A stretch of DNA of 64,000 nucleotides from Streptomyces sp. NA02950 (lineage in GTDB: Bacteria; Actinomycetota; Actinomycetes; Streptomycetales; Streptomycetaceae). Positions 53,820 through 62,212 of the stretch are shown in pieces; within the stretch, counting starts at the first letter, position 1, and each line of letters begins with the position of its first letter. Location of the stretch: NCBI RefSeq assembly GCF_013364155.1, contig NZ_CP054916.1, positions 5,205,001-5,269,000 on the forward strand, in the 5' to 3' direction. The notes beneath the pieces are model-generated. The model was not told the origin of the DNA. It saw only the letters and a program-made list of their open reading frames with translations, and ran no database searches. The position numbers and the translations under genes were made by a program.

Positions 53820-54203
53820 GCCCACGCTCACCGCCGTGCCGAGGTCGGACGGACCGATGAGCCGGCGGCGGACATCTACGCATCCTCCGGCGCCATCGAC
53901 CCCGCCGCGGCCCGCGCCGCCATCGCGAACTTGGCCGCCCCGGTGCTGGTACTCGCAGGTGAACTGGACAGCGGCCCGCGCCCCCGGGTCGCCGCCGGCA
54001 TCGCGTCGTTGTTCCGCCATGCCGAACTGACCGTCCAGCCGGGCGCCGGCCACCACCCACGGCTGGACGTCCCCGTCCGCTTCACACGGACCGTCGCCGC
54101 CTTCCTCACCCGCTGGGCCCTGGTGGGGATCCGCGGTGCGGGGCACGGCGAGAGCGGCGAGGGCCGCCGTGGCCGGGGGCCGTGCCCGCGGTCAGGCGGA
54201 TGA
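53820..54203 (+). pseudogene. C-terminal remnant of an alpha/beta hydrolase
   Basis: One frame reads GAIDPAAARAAIANLAAPVLVLAGELD and then GAGHHPRLDVPVRFTRTVAAFL. This is the usual end of an alpha/beta hydrolase: the acid residue in AGELD and the catalytic His in GHHP. The N-terminal half with the nucleophile elbow is absent, and stop codons precede the piece at about 53808. No credible start is present, so I read it as a decayed gene. Only the sequence pattern supports this. Confidence 0.5.
54141..54187. terminator. Possible hairpin terminator next to the type II TE gene
   Basis: Arms GGGCACGGC (54141-54149) and GCCGTGCCC (54179-54187) with an internal GC-rich stem. It begins 5 bp beyond the stop of the leftward TE gene. 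Confidence 0.35.
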
Positions 54204-54959
54204 CCGGTGGCCCCCGGCCGGGGCGGGGTGCAGCGCCGCGATGCACTCGGGCAGGCGTGCCCACACCGGCGGGGTGTAGAAATGGCCTCCCGGCAGTTCG
54301 TCGGCGCGGAACTCCCCGGTGGCCAGCGGCCGCCAGCGCGCGGCCGGGGCGTCGAGGTCGTCGTCCGCGCCGTACAGCACCTGGAGCGGGGTGCGGACCG
54401 TGACGCCCTCGCGGTAGCGGTAACCGTCGGAGACCAGCAGATCGGCGCGGAACACCTCGACCGCCATCGACCGCAGTTCGGGTTCGGCGAGCACCACGTC
54501 GGACAGCTGGCCCACCGTGCTCATCCAGGTGAGGAGTTCGTCGTCGGTGTCGCGCGGGGTGGGGGTCTCCCGGCGCTTCTCGGCCCAGCGGACCGGGGAG
54601 TCGGCGCCGGAGGCGATCAGCGCGCGCGGCGGGGCGCCCGCGCCCGCCTCCAGCCGGCAGGTGAGGTCGAAGGCGACCCAGGCGCCCATGCTGTGGCCCA
54701 GCAGGAGGTAGGGGCGTTCGGCCGCGACCGTGCGGACGGCCTCCAGCGCGTCCGCGATGAGCGCGTTCCAGTCGGCCGCGAAAGGAACCGTGTATCGGCC
54801 TTCCCGTCCGGGGTAGCAGTACAGCACCAGCTCCACATCCGGCGGCAGGGCCTCGGCCCAGGGCCGGAAGGAAGCCGTACCGCCGCCGCAGAAGCTCAGG
54901 CACAGCAGGGTCCGGGTCGCGCCGGGGCGGGGGAGCGGACGGAGCAGCGACCGCGACAT
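54192..54959 (-). CDS. Type II thioesterase (editing thioesterase)
   Basis: A 255-residue alpha/beta hydrolase of the GrsT/RifR type that removes wrong or stalled acyl groups from carrier proteins. Visible features are FCGGGTASFRPWAEALP at the N-terminus, the nucleophile Ser90 in LLGHSMGAWVAFDL, an acid residue in YGADDDLD (about 199-202) and the catalytic His226 in PGGHFY. Length and motifs are standard. It is transcribed away from the MbtH/PKS operon and shares an upstream region of about 360 bp with it. With ten carrier domains, three of them loaded in trans, an editing enzyme is expected. Confidence 0.93.
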   Translation of the reverse strand: MSRSLLRPLPRPGATRTLLCLSFCGGGTASFRPWAEALPPDVELVLYCYPGREGRYTVPFAADWNALIADALEAVRTVAAERPYLLLGHSMGAWVAFDLTCRLEAGAGAPPRALIASGADSPVRWAEKRRETPTPRDTDDELLTWMSTVGQLSDVVLAEPELRSMAVEVFRADLLVSDGYRYREGVTVRTPLQVLYGADDDLDAPAARWRPLATGEFRADELPGGHFYTPPVWARLPECIAALHPAPAGGHRSSA

Positions 54960-55319
54960 CGGTGGACTCCCGTGCGGTGGACGGCGGTTGGCGCGGTCAC
55001 GGTACCGCGCGGCACACGGCCGACGGCCCGGGAACGAGAATTTCTTGATGGCCCGAGGTGACCGTGTGTGGTGGAGCGGGCGGGCTGGGTGACGGCCGGA
55101 CGGGCCGTGCCGGGGCCGTACCGCGGCAAACGCCCCTTTTCCCGTGTTCCCGCACCGGCGGAAACCACCGGCCGGTTCGTTGGCAACGCTTTATCGAATT
55201 CTTCTCATTGGAATCTCTGACGCCCTTCGCTCCGCTCGTTCCCGACAACGCTTGTGGCCAAGAATCACGGCTGCCTATGGTCGACCCGAAATGGGCGAGC
55301 GCCCTGGAAGGGGAAGCAG
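54960..55319. promoter_or_regulatory. Divergent control region: type II TE / MbtH-PKS operon
   Basis: About 360 bp without a gene. A weak rightward promoter is possible: TTGGCA (55180-55185), 17 bp, TCTCAT (55203-55208). TCGAATTCTTC (55194-55204), between those elements, is the reverse complement of an 11-bp motif in the promoter at 53115-53142. GGAAGGGGAAG precedes the MbtH start. Confidence 0.4.
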
Positions 55320-55538
55320 ATGGCTAATCCATTCGAGGACGACGAGGCCACCTACTACGTGCTGGTGAACGACGAGGGCCAGCATTCTCTGTGGCCCGCC
55401 TTCGCCGAGATCCCGGCCGGCTGGAAGTCCGTCCACGGACTGGCGGCCCGGCAGGAATGCCTCGACTACATCAACGAGAACTGGACCGATATGCGTCCGC
55501 GCAGCCTCGCCGAGGCCATGGCCGCCAACGCGTCCTGA
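55320..55538 (+). CDS. MbtH-like protein
   Basis: A 72-residue MbtH-family partner that binds A domains and is often needed for their activity. It has the family marks [24 protein letters not shown], then PAGW, and W.DMRP near the C-terminus. ATG 55320 has AAGGGGAAG a few bases upstream. It is the first gene of the rightward PKS operon rather than part of the NRPS operon. It should act on A domains of the three NRPSs, or on any A domain acting in trans. Confidence 0.95.
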   Translation: MANPFEDDEATYYVLVNDEGQHSLWPAFAEIPAGWKSVHGLAARQECLDYINENWTDMRPRSLAEAMAANAS

Positions 55539-55598
55539 ACGCCGTCCCGCGCACCTGATGTCACCCGCATCGTCAAACGTCACAAGGAGAAAACCGGT

Positions 55599-55850
55599 AT
55601 GGCCACGATCACCACGGAGCGCCAGGCAGCGATCAAGGAGATCGTCTGCGACATTCTCGAACTGGAAGAGGACGAGGTGACCGACACCAGCCTCTTCATC
55701 GACGACCACGGTGCCGACTCCCTCCGCGCGATCGAGATCCTCGCCTCGCTGGAGAAGGAATTCAAGATCACCATCGATCAGTCCGAACTGAGCGAGATGG
55801 TGAATCTGGAGAAGGTCTACCAGGTCGTGGCGGAGGCCCCCAGCCGGTAA
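55599..55850 (+). CDS. Acyl carrier protein (type II PKS/FAS-like)
   Basis: An 83-residue acidic ACP with the phosphopantetheine site Ser41 in HGADSLRAIEIL. It is not fused to anything and sits 61 bp after MbtH and 36 bp before the first ketosynthase. It is likely the carrier on which the unsaturated acyl starter is built and from which the first NRPS C domain takes it. CACAAGGAG provides the ribosome site. Confidence 0.94.
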   Translation: MATITTERQAAIKEIVCDILELEEDEVTDTSLFIDDHGADSLRAIEILASLEKEFKITIDQSELSEMVNLEKVYQVVAEAPSR

Positions 55851-55886
55851 CCGGCCCGTGGCCGCCGAGTCAAAAGGGAAGTCACC

Positions 55887-57185
55887 ATGTCCGAGTCACG
55901 TCCCGGTGCCGCGGCGGTGAAACGCCGTGTGGTGCTCACCGGTTTCGGCGTCATTTCCAGTATCGGTATCGGCGCCGCCGAGTTCACCCGGAGCCTTCGG
56001 GAGGGACGCAGCGGAGTCAGCCCCATCTCGGTGTTCGACACCGAGGGTTTCGCGCATGTCAACGGATGCGAGGTCAGGGGATTCGACCCGCAGGAGTGGA
56101 TCACCCGTACCCCGGTCCAGGAGCTCGGACGGGCCAGCCGGTTCGCCGTCGCGGCGGCCCGGATGGCCGTGACGGACGCGGGCCTCGACCCCGAATGGCT
56201 CGCCGACCGGCGCGGCCTGATCTCCGTGGGCACCACCGACGGTGAGTCCTTCGAGCTCGACCGGCTGGTGGAGACCGAACTCGCCGACGGGCCCGAGGGG
56301 ATGGACCGGCAGACCGTACGCCGGGTCCCGGCCGCCCGGCTGTCCACCACCATCGCGCAGGAGCTCCAGCTCACCGACGTCGAGGCGCTGACCATCGCGA
56401 CCGCCTGCTCCGCGGGCAACTACGCGATCGGCTACGGCTTCGACGCGGTGAGCTCCGGCGAGGTGGAGTTCGCGCTGTGCGGGGGCGCGGACGCCATGTG
56501 CCGCAAGACCTTCACCGGTTTCTACCGGCTGGGCACCATCGCCCCCGAGTGCTGCCGGCCGTTCGACATCGACCGCAAGGGCATCCTCACCGGCGAGGGC
56601 GCCGGGGTGCTGGTGCTGGAGAGCCTGGAATCGGCGCTGGCGCGCGGTGCCCGGATCTACGCCGAGGTGCTGGGCTACGGCCTCAACTGCGACGCCTACC
56701 ACCAGGTCGCGCCGAACGGGGCGAGCGTCGCCGCCTGTATGGGGATCGCCCTGGAGAACGCCGGGGTCAAACCGGACGAGGTCGATCTGATCTCCGCCCA
56801 CGGCACCGGCACCAAGGCCAACGACATCACCGAATCGCGGGCCATCCGCGACGTGTTCGGGAACGCCACCCCGCGCACCATCTCGCTGAAGTCGATGCTG
56901 GGCCACACCATGGGCGCGGCCAGCGCGCTGGGCGCCATCGCCTGCGGGCTCGCCATCACCCACGGCTTCATCCCGCCGACCATCAACCACACCACCACCG
57001 ACCCGGCCTGCGAGATCGACTGTGTGCCCAACCGGGCCGTGGACGCCGATCTGCGGGTGGTGCAGAACAACGGGCTCGCGTTCGGCGGCAACAACGCCAT
57101 CGTGATCCTCGGAAGATACGAGGAGAGCGAGAGCGAGAGCGCCCCGGGCGCCGTGGACCGCCCGCTCGCCGGGAGCGTGTCATGA
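55887..57185 (+). CDS. Ketosynthase (KAS II / KS-alpha-like), catalytic triad complete
   Basis: A 432-residue beta-ketoacyl synthase. Catalytic residues are visible: C174 in TACSAGN, H305 in HGTGTKAND and H340 in LGHTMGAAS, with the Lys of SLKSMLGHT. Length and motifs match FabF and the KS of highly reducing type II PKSs. It should extend the ACP-bound chain with malonyl units. Its stop overlaps the next ketosynthase start by ATGA, so equimolar expression of a KS pair is likely. Confidence 0.93.
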   Translation: MSESRPGAAAVKRRVVLTGFGVISSIGIGAAEFTRSLREGRSGVSPISVFDTEGFAHVNGCEVRGFDPQEWITRTPVQELGRASRFAVAAARMAVTDAGLDPEWLADRRGLISVGTTDGESFELDRLVETELADGPEGMDRQTVRRVPAARLSTTIAQELQLTDVEALTIATACSAGNYAIGYGFDAVSSGEVEFALCGGADAMCRKTFTGFYRLGTIAPECCRPFDIDRKGILTGEGAGVLVLESLESALARGARIYAEVLGYGLNCDAYHQVAPNGASVAACMGIALENAGVKPDEVDLISAHGTGTKANDITESRAIRDVFGNATPRTISLKSMLGHTMGAASALGAIACGLAITHGFIPPTINHTTTDPACEIDCVPNRAVDADLRVVQNNGLAFGGNNAIVILGRYEESESESAPGAVDRPLAGSVS

Positions 57186-58315
57186 GCTATCCGATCACCG
57201 GCGTCGGCGCGGTCGCCAGCATCGGGGACGACCCCGGGCAGATCTTCACCGCGCTGTGCGAGGGCCGCAGCGGGCTCGGCCCGCTGCGCGGTTTCGACCG
57301 CGGACGGTTCACCGCCCAGCAGCTCTTCGAGATCGACGACCGCTCCGGCGACGACGGCACCGACGAACCCGGCCGCGCCACCCGCTTCCTGCTGGAGGCC
57401 GTCCGGCAGGCCGCCGCCGACGCAGGGCTCCCCGACGACCTCGGCGGCACACCGGTGCTGGTCGGCACCGGACTGCGCGAACTGCGCTCGCTGGAGCTGT
57501 GGTGGCGCGACGGCGTCCCGTTCGACGCCGGGGGCCTCGACTTCGGCCCGGCGCTGCGCCGCCGCTTCGGCGCGTACGACACCCACACCTTCGCGGGCGC
57601 CTGTTCGGCCTCGCTCTACGCGCTCGCACTCGGCTGGGACCTGCTGGAACAGGGCGAGAGCGACACGGTGATCGTGGCGGGCTGCGACACGGTGACGGAG
57701 TCCATGTTCGGCCTGGCCGACCGGGTGCAGTTCGATCCGCCCGACGTCGTCCGCCCCTTCGACCGCGCCCGCCGGGGCACCATCCTCGGCGAGGGCGCCG
57801 CGGCCGTCGTGCTGCGCCGGGAGCAGGTGGCGGACCGCCCGGTGCGCGGCTGGCTGCGCTCGGTCGCGGTCAACTGCGACGCCCACCACCAGACCGCGCC
57901 GGACGCGGACGGAGTCAGGGCCTCGGTCGAGCGGGCACAGCGGGCGGCGGGCAGCCGCCCCGAGGACATCGACCTGGTGGTGCTGCACGCCACCGGAACA
58001 CCGCTCAACGACCGTACCGAGGCGGAGGTGATGGCCGGGGTGTTCGGCGGCCCAGGCCCCGCCCTCACCGGGATCAAGTCGCTGACCGGCCACACCTCCG
58101 GCTCCGCCGGGCTGATGAGCCTGATCGTGGCGCTGGCGTCGGTGGAGAGCGGCCGGGTGCCGCCGATCGCCCATCTCACCGATCCGCTGCCTGAAGGCGC
58201 GGGGCTGCGGCTGGTCCGCGACGTCCCGCTCACCACCCCGGTGCGGATGGCGCAGATCAACGGATTCGGCTTCGGCGGGGTCAACGCCGTCGCGATCGTG
58301 GCGGGTGCGGCATGA
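57182..58315 (+). CDS. Ketosynthase-fold protein 2, catalytic Cys retained
   Basis: A 377-residue KS homologue, shorter than the first. It follows by ATGA overlap, where a chain-length factor is usual. It nevertheless keeps C141 (GACSAS), H269 (HATGTPLND) and H304 (GHTSGS), so it may be catalytic and not a classic chain-length factor, in which Cys is usually Gln. FGFGGVNAV near the end is normal. It could be a second elongating or an initiating KS. Confidence 0.9.
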   Translation: MSYPITGVGAVASIGDDPGQIFTALCEGRSGLGPLRGFDRGRFTAQQLFEIDDRSGDDGTDEPGRATRFLLEAVRQAAADAGLPDDLGGTPVLVGTGLRELRSLELWWRDGVPFDAGGLDFGPALRRRFGAYDTHTFAGACSASLYALALGWDLLEQGESDTVIVAGCDTVTESMFGLADRVQFDPPDVVRPFDRARRGTILGEGAAAVVLRREQVADRPVRGWLRSVAVNCDAHHQTAPDADGVRASVERAQRAAGSRPEDIDLVVLHATGTPLNDRTEAEVMAGVFGGPGPALTGIKSLTGHTSGSAGLMSLIVALASVESGRVPPIAHLTDPLPEGAGLRLVRDVPLTTPVRMAQINGFGFGGVNAVAIVAGAA

Positions 58316-59289
58316 CGGGGACGGCGATCACGGGCACGGGCGTGGTGCTGCCCGGGGTGAACGACCCGGCGGGGCTGCTGCGCGGCCCCGTGGCCGGTGC
58401 CGAGCCGGTGCGGCCCGCCGACCTCATCGGCAGGAAGGGGCTGCGCTTCAGCGACCGGGCCACCCAGCTCGGCCTGTGCGCGGCGGCCGCCGCGCTGACC
58501 GACGCCGGACTGCTCGGCCAGGACGGCCCGCGGCTCCCCGGCGACCGGGTGGGGGTGGTGGTCAGCTCCAACCTGGGCAACGCCGACACCGTCTGCCGGG
58601 CGGTGGAGACCATCGCCCGGGAGACCACCGGCGGGCTGAGCCCCATGGACACCCCCAACGCCTCCAGCAACATCATCGCCTCCGAGACCGCGATCCGCTT
58701 CGGGCTGCGCGGACCCAACCTGACGGTGTGCAACGGCATCACCTCCGGGCTGGACGCCCTGCGCTGGGCCGGGCTGACGCTGCGGTCCGGGCGCGCCGAT
58801 CACATGCTGGTGATCGGGGTCGAACCGGACAACGAGATCACCCGGCGGCTGACCGGCGGACCGGTGGTCGACGGCGGCGCGGCCGTGGTGGTGAGCCGTA
58901 CGGACGCGGTGGACCGTACGGACGCGGTGGGCGTGGCCGCTCCCCGGCTGCTGCTCGGCCCCTCGGTGCGGACCGGGAAACTGCCCGACGCCGCCGCCCG
59001 GTTGACCGGTGCCGTACCGGACGAGGGCGCGCTGTGGCTGTGCCCCGATCCGGCGCTCGTCCCGTCCGGCGCGGCGACGGCCGGGCTGTCCGGCTGGGGC
59101 GAGTGCTCCGGCGCGCTGGGGCTGCTCCAGTGCGCGGCCGCCGTCGGCTGGGCCGACTCCGGCCGGACCGGACCGGTGTACGCGCTGCTGGGCGGGGCCG
59201 GTACCGAGGCGACCGGTACGGCCTTCCTCCCGGTGGAGCCTCCGGCCCGCCCCGCGGATCCGGCTCTCGCGGCGGAGCGTGCGGCGTGA
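58312..59289 (+). CDS. Ketosynthase-like protein 3, active-site Cys lost (CLF-like)
   Basis: A 325-residue protein with the KS fold (PNASSNIIASETAIRFGLRGPNLTV, GLDALRWAG). In the nucleophile loop it reads CNGITSG, which puts Ile143 where the Cys should be. The C-terminal half is short and lacks the two His motifs. It is therefore probably a chain-length-factor-like partner of KS 1 or KS 2. ATGA overlaps link it to the gene before, and GTGA to the gene after. Confidence 0.85.
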   Translation: MTGTAITGTGVVLPGVNDPAGLLRGPVAGAEPVRPADLIGRKGLRFSDRATQLGLCAAAAALTDAGLLGQDGPRLPGDRVGVVVSSNLGNADTVCRAVETIARETTGGLSPMDTPNASSNIIASETAIRFGLRGPNLTVCNGITSGLDALRWAGLTLRSGRADHMLVIGVEPDNEITRRLTGGPVVDGGAAVVVSRTDAVDRTDAVGVAAPRLLLGPSVRTGKLPDAAARLTGAVPDEGALWLCPDPALVPSGAATAGLSGWGECSGALGLLQCAAAVGWADSGRTGPVYALLGGAGTEATGTAFLPVEPPARPADPALAAERAA

Positions 59290-60056
59290 AACGGGTCGTC
59301 CTGCTGCACGGACTGGGCAACAGCGGCGGCATCTGGTCCGCGTGCGCCGCCCACTGGCGTCCCGACACGGAGATCCACGCGCCCGAACTCCCCTGGAGCG
59401 GGGCCGGGATCACCGGATGGCGGCACGAGCGGGACTCGGCCCGGCTGCTGGAGGAGGTGCTCGCGGCGGTGCCCGGTGGCGCCGATCTGGTGGTCGCCCA
59501 CTCCTTCGCCTCGATGCCGCTGCTGGAGCTGCTCGGCCGCCGCGCGCTGGCCGGGGACCCGCTGGAGGTGTCCGGAGCGGTGCTGGTGAACCCCTTCTAC
59601 CGGCCGTCGGCGGACGATTTCCCCTGGGCCGTGATCGCGCCGCTGCTGGAGTCCTTCCCGGCCACCATGGCCGAGGGCGTCCGGCTCCAGTCCGGTGACC
59701 GGCCGATCGACCCGGAGCTGCGGGCCGATATCGCCCAGCGGCTCTGCGAGTTCGTCGGCCCCTACGGCTGGCTGCGCTTCCTGGACGCCTACTTGAGCAC
59801 CCCGCTGGTCCCGGTGCACACCATCGGCACCCCGTGTCTGGTCATCGGCGGCGGCCGGGACGCCACCGTCGATGTCGCCGAGGCCCGCGCGCTGGGCGCC
59901 GCCCTGCCGCGCGGCCGGGCCCGGATCCTGCCCGGTGGCGGCCACTTCCCGATGCTGGAGGGCCCCGGGTGGTTCACCGGCGCCGTACACGACTTCCTCG
60001 ACGGACTCGCCCGGCGCGCCCGGAGCGACAGCGGTGCGTACCCCGTCGGCACCTGA
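59286..60056 (+). CDS. Alpha/beta hydrolase
   Basis: A 256-residue alpha/beta hydrolase starting at GTG 59286, which overlaps the previous stop (GTGA). It has the oxyanion region LLHGLGNSGG, nucleophile Ser73 in VVAHSFASMP and a catalytic His in GGGHFPMLEGP. It belongs to the general hydrolase group that includes editing thioesterases of type II PKSs. A role in removing faulty acyl chains or assisting transfer from the ACP is plausible, but unproven. Confidence 0.88.
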   Translation: MKRVVLLHGLGNSGGIWSACAAHWRPDTEIHAPELPWSGAGITGWRHERDSARLLEEVLAAVPGGADLVVAHSFASMPLLELLGRRALAGDPLEVSGAVLVNPFYRPSADDFPWAVIAPLLESFPATMAEGVRLQSGDRPIDPELRADIAQRLCEFVGPYGWLRFLDAYLSTPLVPVHTIGTPCLVIGGGRDATVDVAEARALGAALPRGRARILPGGGHFPMLEGPGWFTGAVHDFLDGLARRARSDSGAYPVGT

Positions 60057-60092
60057 ATCCGGAAACGACCCCTGGAACCGAAGGAGACTGCG

Positions 60093-61106
60093 ATGGGCCC
60101 GGTGTCAGATCCGGCCGTGTCGGCTCTGCTGGACGCCCCGACCACCGTGCGGCTGCGGCCGGTGTTCGAAGGCAACAACATCAGCTACGCCATCGGCTTC
60201 AAGCACATCAACTATGTCGCCGAGGCGGCGGTGCTGCACCACTTCCGCACGGCCGGGCTCCCGGTGGGCGAGCTGTACCAGCGGTATGGGCTCGGCTTCG
60301 AGGTGGTGGAGCTGCGCTCCCGGCTCGGCGCGCTGCTGGCGGTGGACGACGAGGTGGAGGCGGAGGTGGTCCCCGCCACCAAGGCCGAGGCGGCTGAACT
60401 CACCTTCACCGTGCGCCAGTTCGTCCAGCGCGACGGCCGGCGGGTCACATGCGCGAGCTCCACGGTGCGGGTGGCGCTGCGCGTCGACGGCCACATCGCC
60501 CCGTCCGGGGAGTACCCCGCCGGGCTCGGCCGGTTCGCCGTACCGCGGCTCGGCACCGGGGACCGCCGCGAACTGGCCGTCACCCCGCGCCCGTACGGCG
60601 GCCTCGCCGAGGGCCGGGGGACCACGGGCACCGCCGACCCGGTGCTGGCCCAGCTGATCGGCGAGGAGAACGCGTTCGGGTGGCGCTGGCGGATGCCGTA
60701 CTTCTACTGCCACTTCAACGAGCGCGTGCAGATGTCGGGCTTCCTGCGGGTGATGGAGGAGGCCGAGGACCTGTTCCTCGCCGACCGGGGGCTGCCCATC
60801 AAGGAGGTCCTGGACTCGCGCGGCTGGATCCCGGTCGTCACCCGGTCCCGGATCCGGCTGCTGGACGAGACGGTGATGGAGGAGGAGCTCTACACCGTCT
60901 ACACCATCGAGGACATCTTCAAGAGCCTGCTCTACACCGCCCGGATGGACTGCTACGTCATCCGCGGCGGGGAGCTGGTGCACACCGCCACCGGCACCAT
61001 CACCCATGGCTACCTCCGTGAACACGCCCCCAACCAGTGGGCGATGGCCACCCTCGACGAGGCCACCGTCGCCGCGCTCAGCAGCCCCAAGCGAGCGTCC
61101 GTATGA
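60093..61106 (+). CDS. Double-hotdog protein (acyl-thioesterase/dehydratase-like)
   Basis: A 337-residue protein that appears to contain two hotdog folds. The first (about 15-150) has the helix YAIGFKHINYVAEAAVLHHF and the strand pair with LGFEVVELRSRLGALLAVDDEV. The second (about 205-330) has FYCHFNERVQMSGFLRVMEEAE and WIPVVTRSRIRLLDETVMEEEL. This pattern is like 4-hydroxybenzoyl-CoA thioesterase and FabZ relatives. In this operon it might act as a dehydratase partner or thioesterase on polyene intermediates. AAGGAG precedes the ATG. The stop overlaps the next gene (ATGA). Confidence 0.8.
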   Translation: MGPVSDPAVSALLDAPTTVRLRPVFEGNNISYAIGFKHINYVAEAAVLHHFRTAGLPVGELYQRYGLGFEVVELRSRLGALLAVDDEVEAEVVPATKAEAAELTFTVRQFVQRDGRRVTCASSTVRVALRVDGHIAPSGEYPAGLGRFAVPRLGTGDRRELAVTPRPYGGLAEGRGTTGTADPVLAQLIGEENAFGWRWRMPYFYCHFNERVQMSGFLRVMEEAEDLFLADRGLPIKEVLDSRGWIPVVTRSRIRLLDETVMEEELYTVYTIEDIFKSLLYTARMDCYVIRGGELVHTATGTITHGYLREHAPNQWAMATLDEATVAALSSPKRASV

Positions 61107-62212
61107 GCGGCGGGACAAGCGCACCGGCGGCCGCGCCACCGGTGATCTCCGCGTGGTCGGCGGTCTCCCCGTACGGCCTGGGCGCCCCGGCGCTGGTGGA
61201 CGGGCTCCGCTCGGGCCGGCCGACCGGCGCCCCGGTGGACACCGCCCGCTGGCGGGTGCCCGGGGGAACCGCCCATCTGGTGCCCGGTTTCGAGACCCGC
61301 CAGGTGCTCGGCAAGAAGGGCACCCGCTCCATGGACCGGGTGACCGGTCTCGCGGTCAGCGCGGTCGGCGGGCTGCTGGACCAGCCGGAGGCGGACCGGG
61401 AGCGGGAGACCGGGGAACGGGCCGGGCTGGTACTCGGCACCACCACCGGAAGCGCCGAGTCGATGATGGACTTCACCCGCACCTCCCTGGAGGGCGAGGC
61501 GCCGTTCGACGTGGACCCGGCCGTGATGCCCAACGCGGTGATGAACTGCGCGGCCGGACAGTGCTCCATCTGGTACGGCATCCGGGGCCCCAACACCACG
61601 CTCGCCGGGGGCCGTACGGCCGGGCTCGCCGCCCTCCACTACTCGGCCCGGCTGCTGGCGTCGGGGCGCGCCGGATCGGTGCTGTGCGCCGCGGCCGAGG
61701 AGTTCTCCCGGGCCCGCTACTGGCTGGAGCGGCACAGCCGCGGGGATCAGGACGTGGCGCTGGGCGAGGGCGCGGCGGTGCTGCTGGTCCAGCGACCGGA
61801 CGCGGTCAGCCCCGGCCGGCCCCCACTCGCCGAGATCCTGTCCGTGCGCACCCGGGTGGCCACCGGCGACCGGGTGCGGCCGGTGCTGGAGGCGTGTGTG
61901 GCCTCGGCCCTGGAGGCGGCCGGCGCCCGGCCCCGGGACGTCTGGGCCGCGAGCCCCGGCGACGCCCCCGGGCGGCTCGGACGGGACGAACGCGACGCGC
62001 TGACCGCGCTGTTCGGCGCCGAGGCGCTGGAGCGGGTGCCCGGGGTGGGGCGGCTGGGCGACGTCTCGGCCGCCTCGGCCACCTTCCAGATCGCCTTTCT
62101 GCTGGCCACCGCCGCGCTGTCGGACGAGGCGGCCGGCCGGCTCGCGGTGGTGACCTCCGCCGACCGGGACGGTTCACTGGTCTGTGCCGTACTGCGGCTG
62201 GTGGCGGCGTGA
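61103..62212 (+). CDS. Ketosynthase-like protein 4, active-site Cys replaced by Arg (CLF-like)
   Basis: A 369-residue KS homologue. The region before the nucleophile is kept (VMPNAVMNCAAGQCSIWYGI, RGPNTT), but the loop reads LAGGRTAGL with Arg171 in place of Cys. The later His motifs are not recognisable. It is probably a second chain-length-factor-like subunit, giving the operon two active-type and two inactive-type KS proteins. It overlaps its neighbours by ATGA (upstream) and GTGA (downstream). Confidence 0.85.
   Translation: MSGGTSAPAAAPPVISAWSAVSPYGLGAPALVDGLRSGRPTGAPVDTARWRVPGGTAHLVPGFETRQVLGKKGTRSMDRVTGLAVSAVGGLLDQPEADRERETGERAGLVLGTTTGSAESMMDFTRTSLEGEAPFDVDPAVMPNAVMNCAAGQCSIWYGIRGPNTTLAGGRTAGLAALHYSARLLASGRAGSVLCAAAEEFSRARYWLERHSRGDQDVALGEGAAVLLVQRPDAVSPGRPPLAEILSVRTRVATGDRVRPVLEACVASALEAAGARPRDVWAASPGDAPGRLGRDERDALTALFGAEALERVPGVGRLGDVSAASATFQIAFLLATAALSDEAAGRLAVVTSADRDGSLVCAVLRLVAA

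Noticed and set aside
53859..54030. Small open frame starting MSRRRTSTHPPAP
   Set aside because: Low-complexity Pro/Arg sequence in the wrong frame relative to the hydrolase remnant.
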